Origin: JBFKMV01 sp041629655 | GTDB taxonomy: Bacteria > Acidobacteriota > Polarisedimenticolia > Polarisedimenticolales > Polarisedimenticolaceae | Reading direction: 5' to 3' | DNA length: 16,235 nt | Assembly: GCA_041629655.1 (NCBI GenBank) | Contig: JBFKMV010000117.1 | Span: 1-16,235 of the forward strand | Part shown: piece by piece, positions 14,746 to 16,235 of the stretch | How the letters are laid out: the number at the start of each line of letters is the position of its first letter | How positions within the stretch are numbered: position 1 is the stretch's first letter | Program-made: the position numbers and the translations under genes | The notes under the pieces: generated by a model | Databases searched by the model: none | The model's input: the letters and a program-made list of their open reading frames with translations, nothing else | Told to the model about the DNA's origin: nothing

Positions 14746-16235
14746 GATTCCGCGGAGCGCTGTGGATCATCGCGGCGCTGGCGATGTCGACGTCGCCGCT
14801 CGCCCTCGCGGGTACCGCCGCCGTCACGATCGACTATCCCGCCGAGGGCACGCTGTTCCCGCCCGACATCGAGGCGCCGACCTTCCTGTGGCACGACGCG
14901 GACCCGCGGGCCGACCGCTGGCGGGTCACGATCGACCCGGCCGGGGAAGCCGAGCCGATCGAGGTCGAGGTCCCGGGCGATCCGCCGCCGCGCGGCGAGA
15001 TCGATCCACGCTGCATCTCCGTCACCAACCGGCTCTACGAACCCACCCCGTACCAGGCCTCGGCGCGGTCGTGGAAGCCGTCGCCCGAGATCTGGGACGC
15101 GCTGAAGCGCGGCTCGGTCGCCGCCCCGGCGCGCGTCGCGTTCGTGGGCTACGCGGCCGCCGATCCGGCGGTCCCGCTGTCGCGCGGCACGCTGACGCTC
15201 CGTACCTCGAAGGACCCGGTCGGGGCGCCGATCTTCTACCGCGACGTGCCGCTGATGCCCTCGGCGACCCGCGAGGGAGTGGTCAAGCCGCTCGACCAGA
15301 AGGCCCAGCCGCTGATCGCGTGGCGGCTGCGCGACATCGCCCGCTCCGAGAGCCGCGTGCTGCTCCAGGACATGCCGAGCTGCGCCAACTGCCACAGCTT
15401 CACGGCCGACGGCGGCACGCTGGCCATGGACATCGACGGTCCGCAGGGCGACAAGGGCGCCTACGGGATCGTGCCGATCCGTCCCGAGACGGTGATCCGC
15501 GACCGGGACGTGATGACCTGGAACGCCTTCCCGGACAAGCCGCGCGGCCTGAACACGCTCGGCTTCATGTCGCGCATCAGTCCCGACGGCCGCTGGGTCG
15601 TTTCGACGGTCAACGAGGCGCTGTACGTGCGCAACTTCTGGGACCACCGCTTCTCGCAGGTGTTCTACCCGACACGCGGGATCCTGGCCGCGTACGACCG
15701 CAGCAGCGGCGAGATCCGCGCCCTGCCGGGAGCCGACGATCCCGCGTTCGTGCACTGCAACCCGGTCTGGACGCCCGACGGCAAGACGCTGATCTTCGCC
15801 CGCGGTGCGGCGCGCGACCCCTACGAGCGCGGGCGCCCGCTGGCGACCTACGCCGGCGATCCCAACGAGACGCCGATGCGCTACGACCTCTACCGCATCC
15901 CGTTCAACGACGGGCGCGGCGGGCGCGCCGAGCCGGTCGCCGGCGCCGCGGACAACGGGATGAGCAACGCGTTCCCCAAGGTCTCGCCGGACGGCCAGTG
16001 GATCGTGTTCACGCAAAGCGCCAACGGCCTGTTGATGCGGCCGGACAGCAAGCTGTGGATCGTTCCCGTCGCCGGTGGAGCGGCGCGGCCGCTCGAGTCC
16101 AACCTGCCGTTGATGAACTCGTGGCACAGCTTCTCCCCCAACGGACGCTGGCTGGTGTTCTCCTCCAAGAGCAACACGCCGTACACGCAGATGTTCCTGA
16201 CTCACCTCGACGAACAGGGCCACGCTACCCCGGCG
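14742..16235 (+). CDS. Secreted heme c (CXXCH) and PD40 beta-propeller protein, C-terminally cut by window end
   Basis: The gene starts at ATG 14742, overlapping the DAHP synthase stop, and stays open to the last base (498 codons). A Sec signal peptide (ALWIIAALAMSTSPLALA) is followed by an Ig/fibronectin-like beta domain (about 27-75). Residues 214-218 read CANCH, a c-type heme attachment motif, within LLQDMPSCANCHSFTADGG. From about 275, four TolB/PD40-like blade motifs appear: ISPDGRW (279), WTPDGKT (343), VSPDGQW (414) and FSPNGRW (464). This is a periplasmic cytochrome fused to a propeller. Electron transfer or sensing is plausible, and its substrate is unknown. A second heme motif or further domains may lie beyond the edge. 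Coupling to DAHP synthase and the Rid-fold protein implies a shared pathway. Confidence 0.85.
   Translation, partial: MRFRGALWIIAALAMSTSPLALAGTAAVTIDYPAEGTLFPPDIEAPTFLWHDADPRADRWRVTIDPAGEAEPIEVEVPGDPPPRGEIDPRCISVTNRLYEPTPYQASARSWKPSPEIWDALKRGSVAAPARVAFVGYAAADPAVPLSRGTLTLRTSKDPVGAPIFYRDVPLMPSATREGVVKPLDQKAQPLIAWRLRDIARSESRVLLQDMPSCANCHSFTADGGTLAMDIDGPQGDKGAYGIVPIRPETVIRDRDVMTWNAFPDKPRGLNTLGFMSRISPDGRWVVSTVNEALYVRNFWDHRFSQVFYPTRGILAAYDRSSGEIRALPGADDPAFVHCNPVWTPDGKTLIFARGAARDPYERGRPLATYAGDPNETPMRYDLYRIPFNDGRGGRAEPVAGAADNGMSNAFPKVSPDGQWIVFTQSANGLLMRPDSKLWIVPVAGGAARPLESNLPLMNSWHSFSPNGRWLVFSSKSNTPYTQMFLTHLDEQGHATPA

Noticed and set aside
14454..16223. A 589-codon minus-strand ORF over the end of the DAHP synthase and the heme-propeller genes.
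   Set aside because: The plus strand has conserved enzyme motifs, CXXCH and four PD40 repeats. The minus frame has no recognisable sequence.

Overview
The window is a high-GC, Gram-negative-type bacterial chromosome segment with a dense mix of housekeeping and envelope or secreted functions. It shows lipoprotein signals, Sec signal peptides, a Bor-family lipoprotein, PQQ-type and PD40-type beta-propellers, and a subtilase with a MopE-like calcium-binding tail. This blend is common in Acidobacteriota, Myxococcota and related deep lineages, but no rRNA or lineage marker is present, so the phylum remains an inference. No tRNA, rRNA, CRISPR array, insertion sequence or phage module was seen.

Layout. 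Positions 1-1211 (minus strand) hold the start of proA and a complete proB, the first steps of proline synthesis. Divergent from them, 1320-3759 (plus) carries a GH30-family glycosidase lipoprotein and a membrane-anchored protein of unknown function; both are visibly less GC-rich than their surroundings. Positions 3796-4182 (minus) encode a small secreted PEGA-like protein. Positions 4410-5699 (plus) encode a type II NADH dehydrogenase, meeting stop-to-stop with a KANL3/Tex30-type alpha/beta hydrolase (5696-6319, minus). Positions 6391-9119 (plus) hold a CPA1 cation/proton antiporter and a secreted PQQ-like propeller protein. Positions 9225-10877 (plus) encode a secreted S8 protease, followed by a strong intrinsic terminator.

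Positions 10957-11454 (minus) encode a Bor-like lipoprotein. Divergent from it, 11746-13178 (plus) is a two-gene overlapping unit: an unrecognised 185-residue protein and a mannose-1-phosphate guanylyltransferase-like enzyme. Positions 13298-16235 (plus) form a tightly coupled three-gene operon in which both junctions are ATGA overlaps: a Rid/YjgF-fold protein, a type I-beta DAHP synthase, and a secreted CXXCH-heme plus PD40-propeller protein cut by the window end.

How the genes work together. Most of the window is a set of small independent units. The most intriguing unit is the last operon, which couples entry into the shikimate pathway to a Rid-fold protein lacking the usual catalytic arginine and to an exported heme protein. 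That combination suggests a dedicated aromatic side pathway rather than general aromatic amino-acid synthesis, but this is inference. Two start regions carry a TANACT box six bases upstream of an ATG with no Shine-Dalgarno sequence, suggesting some leaderless transcription.
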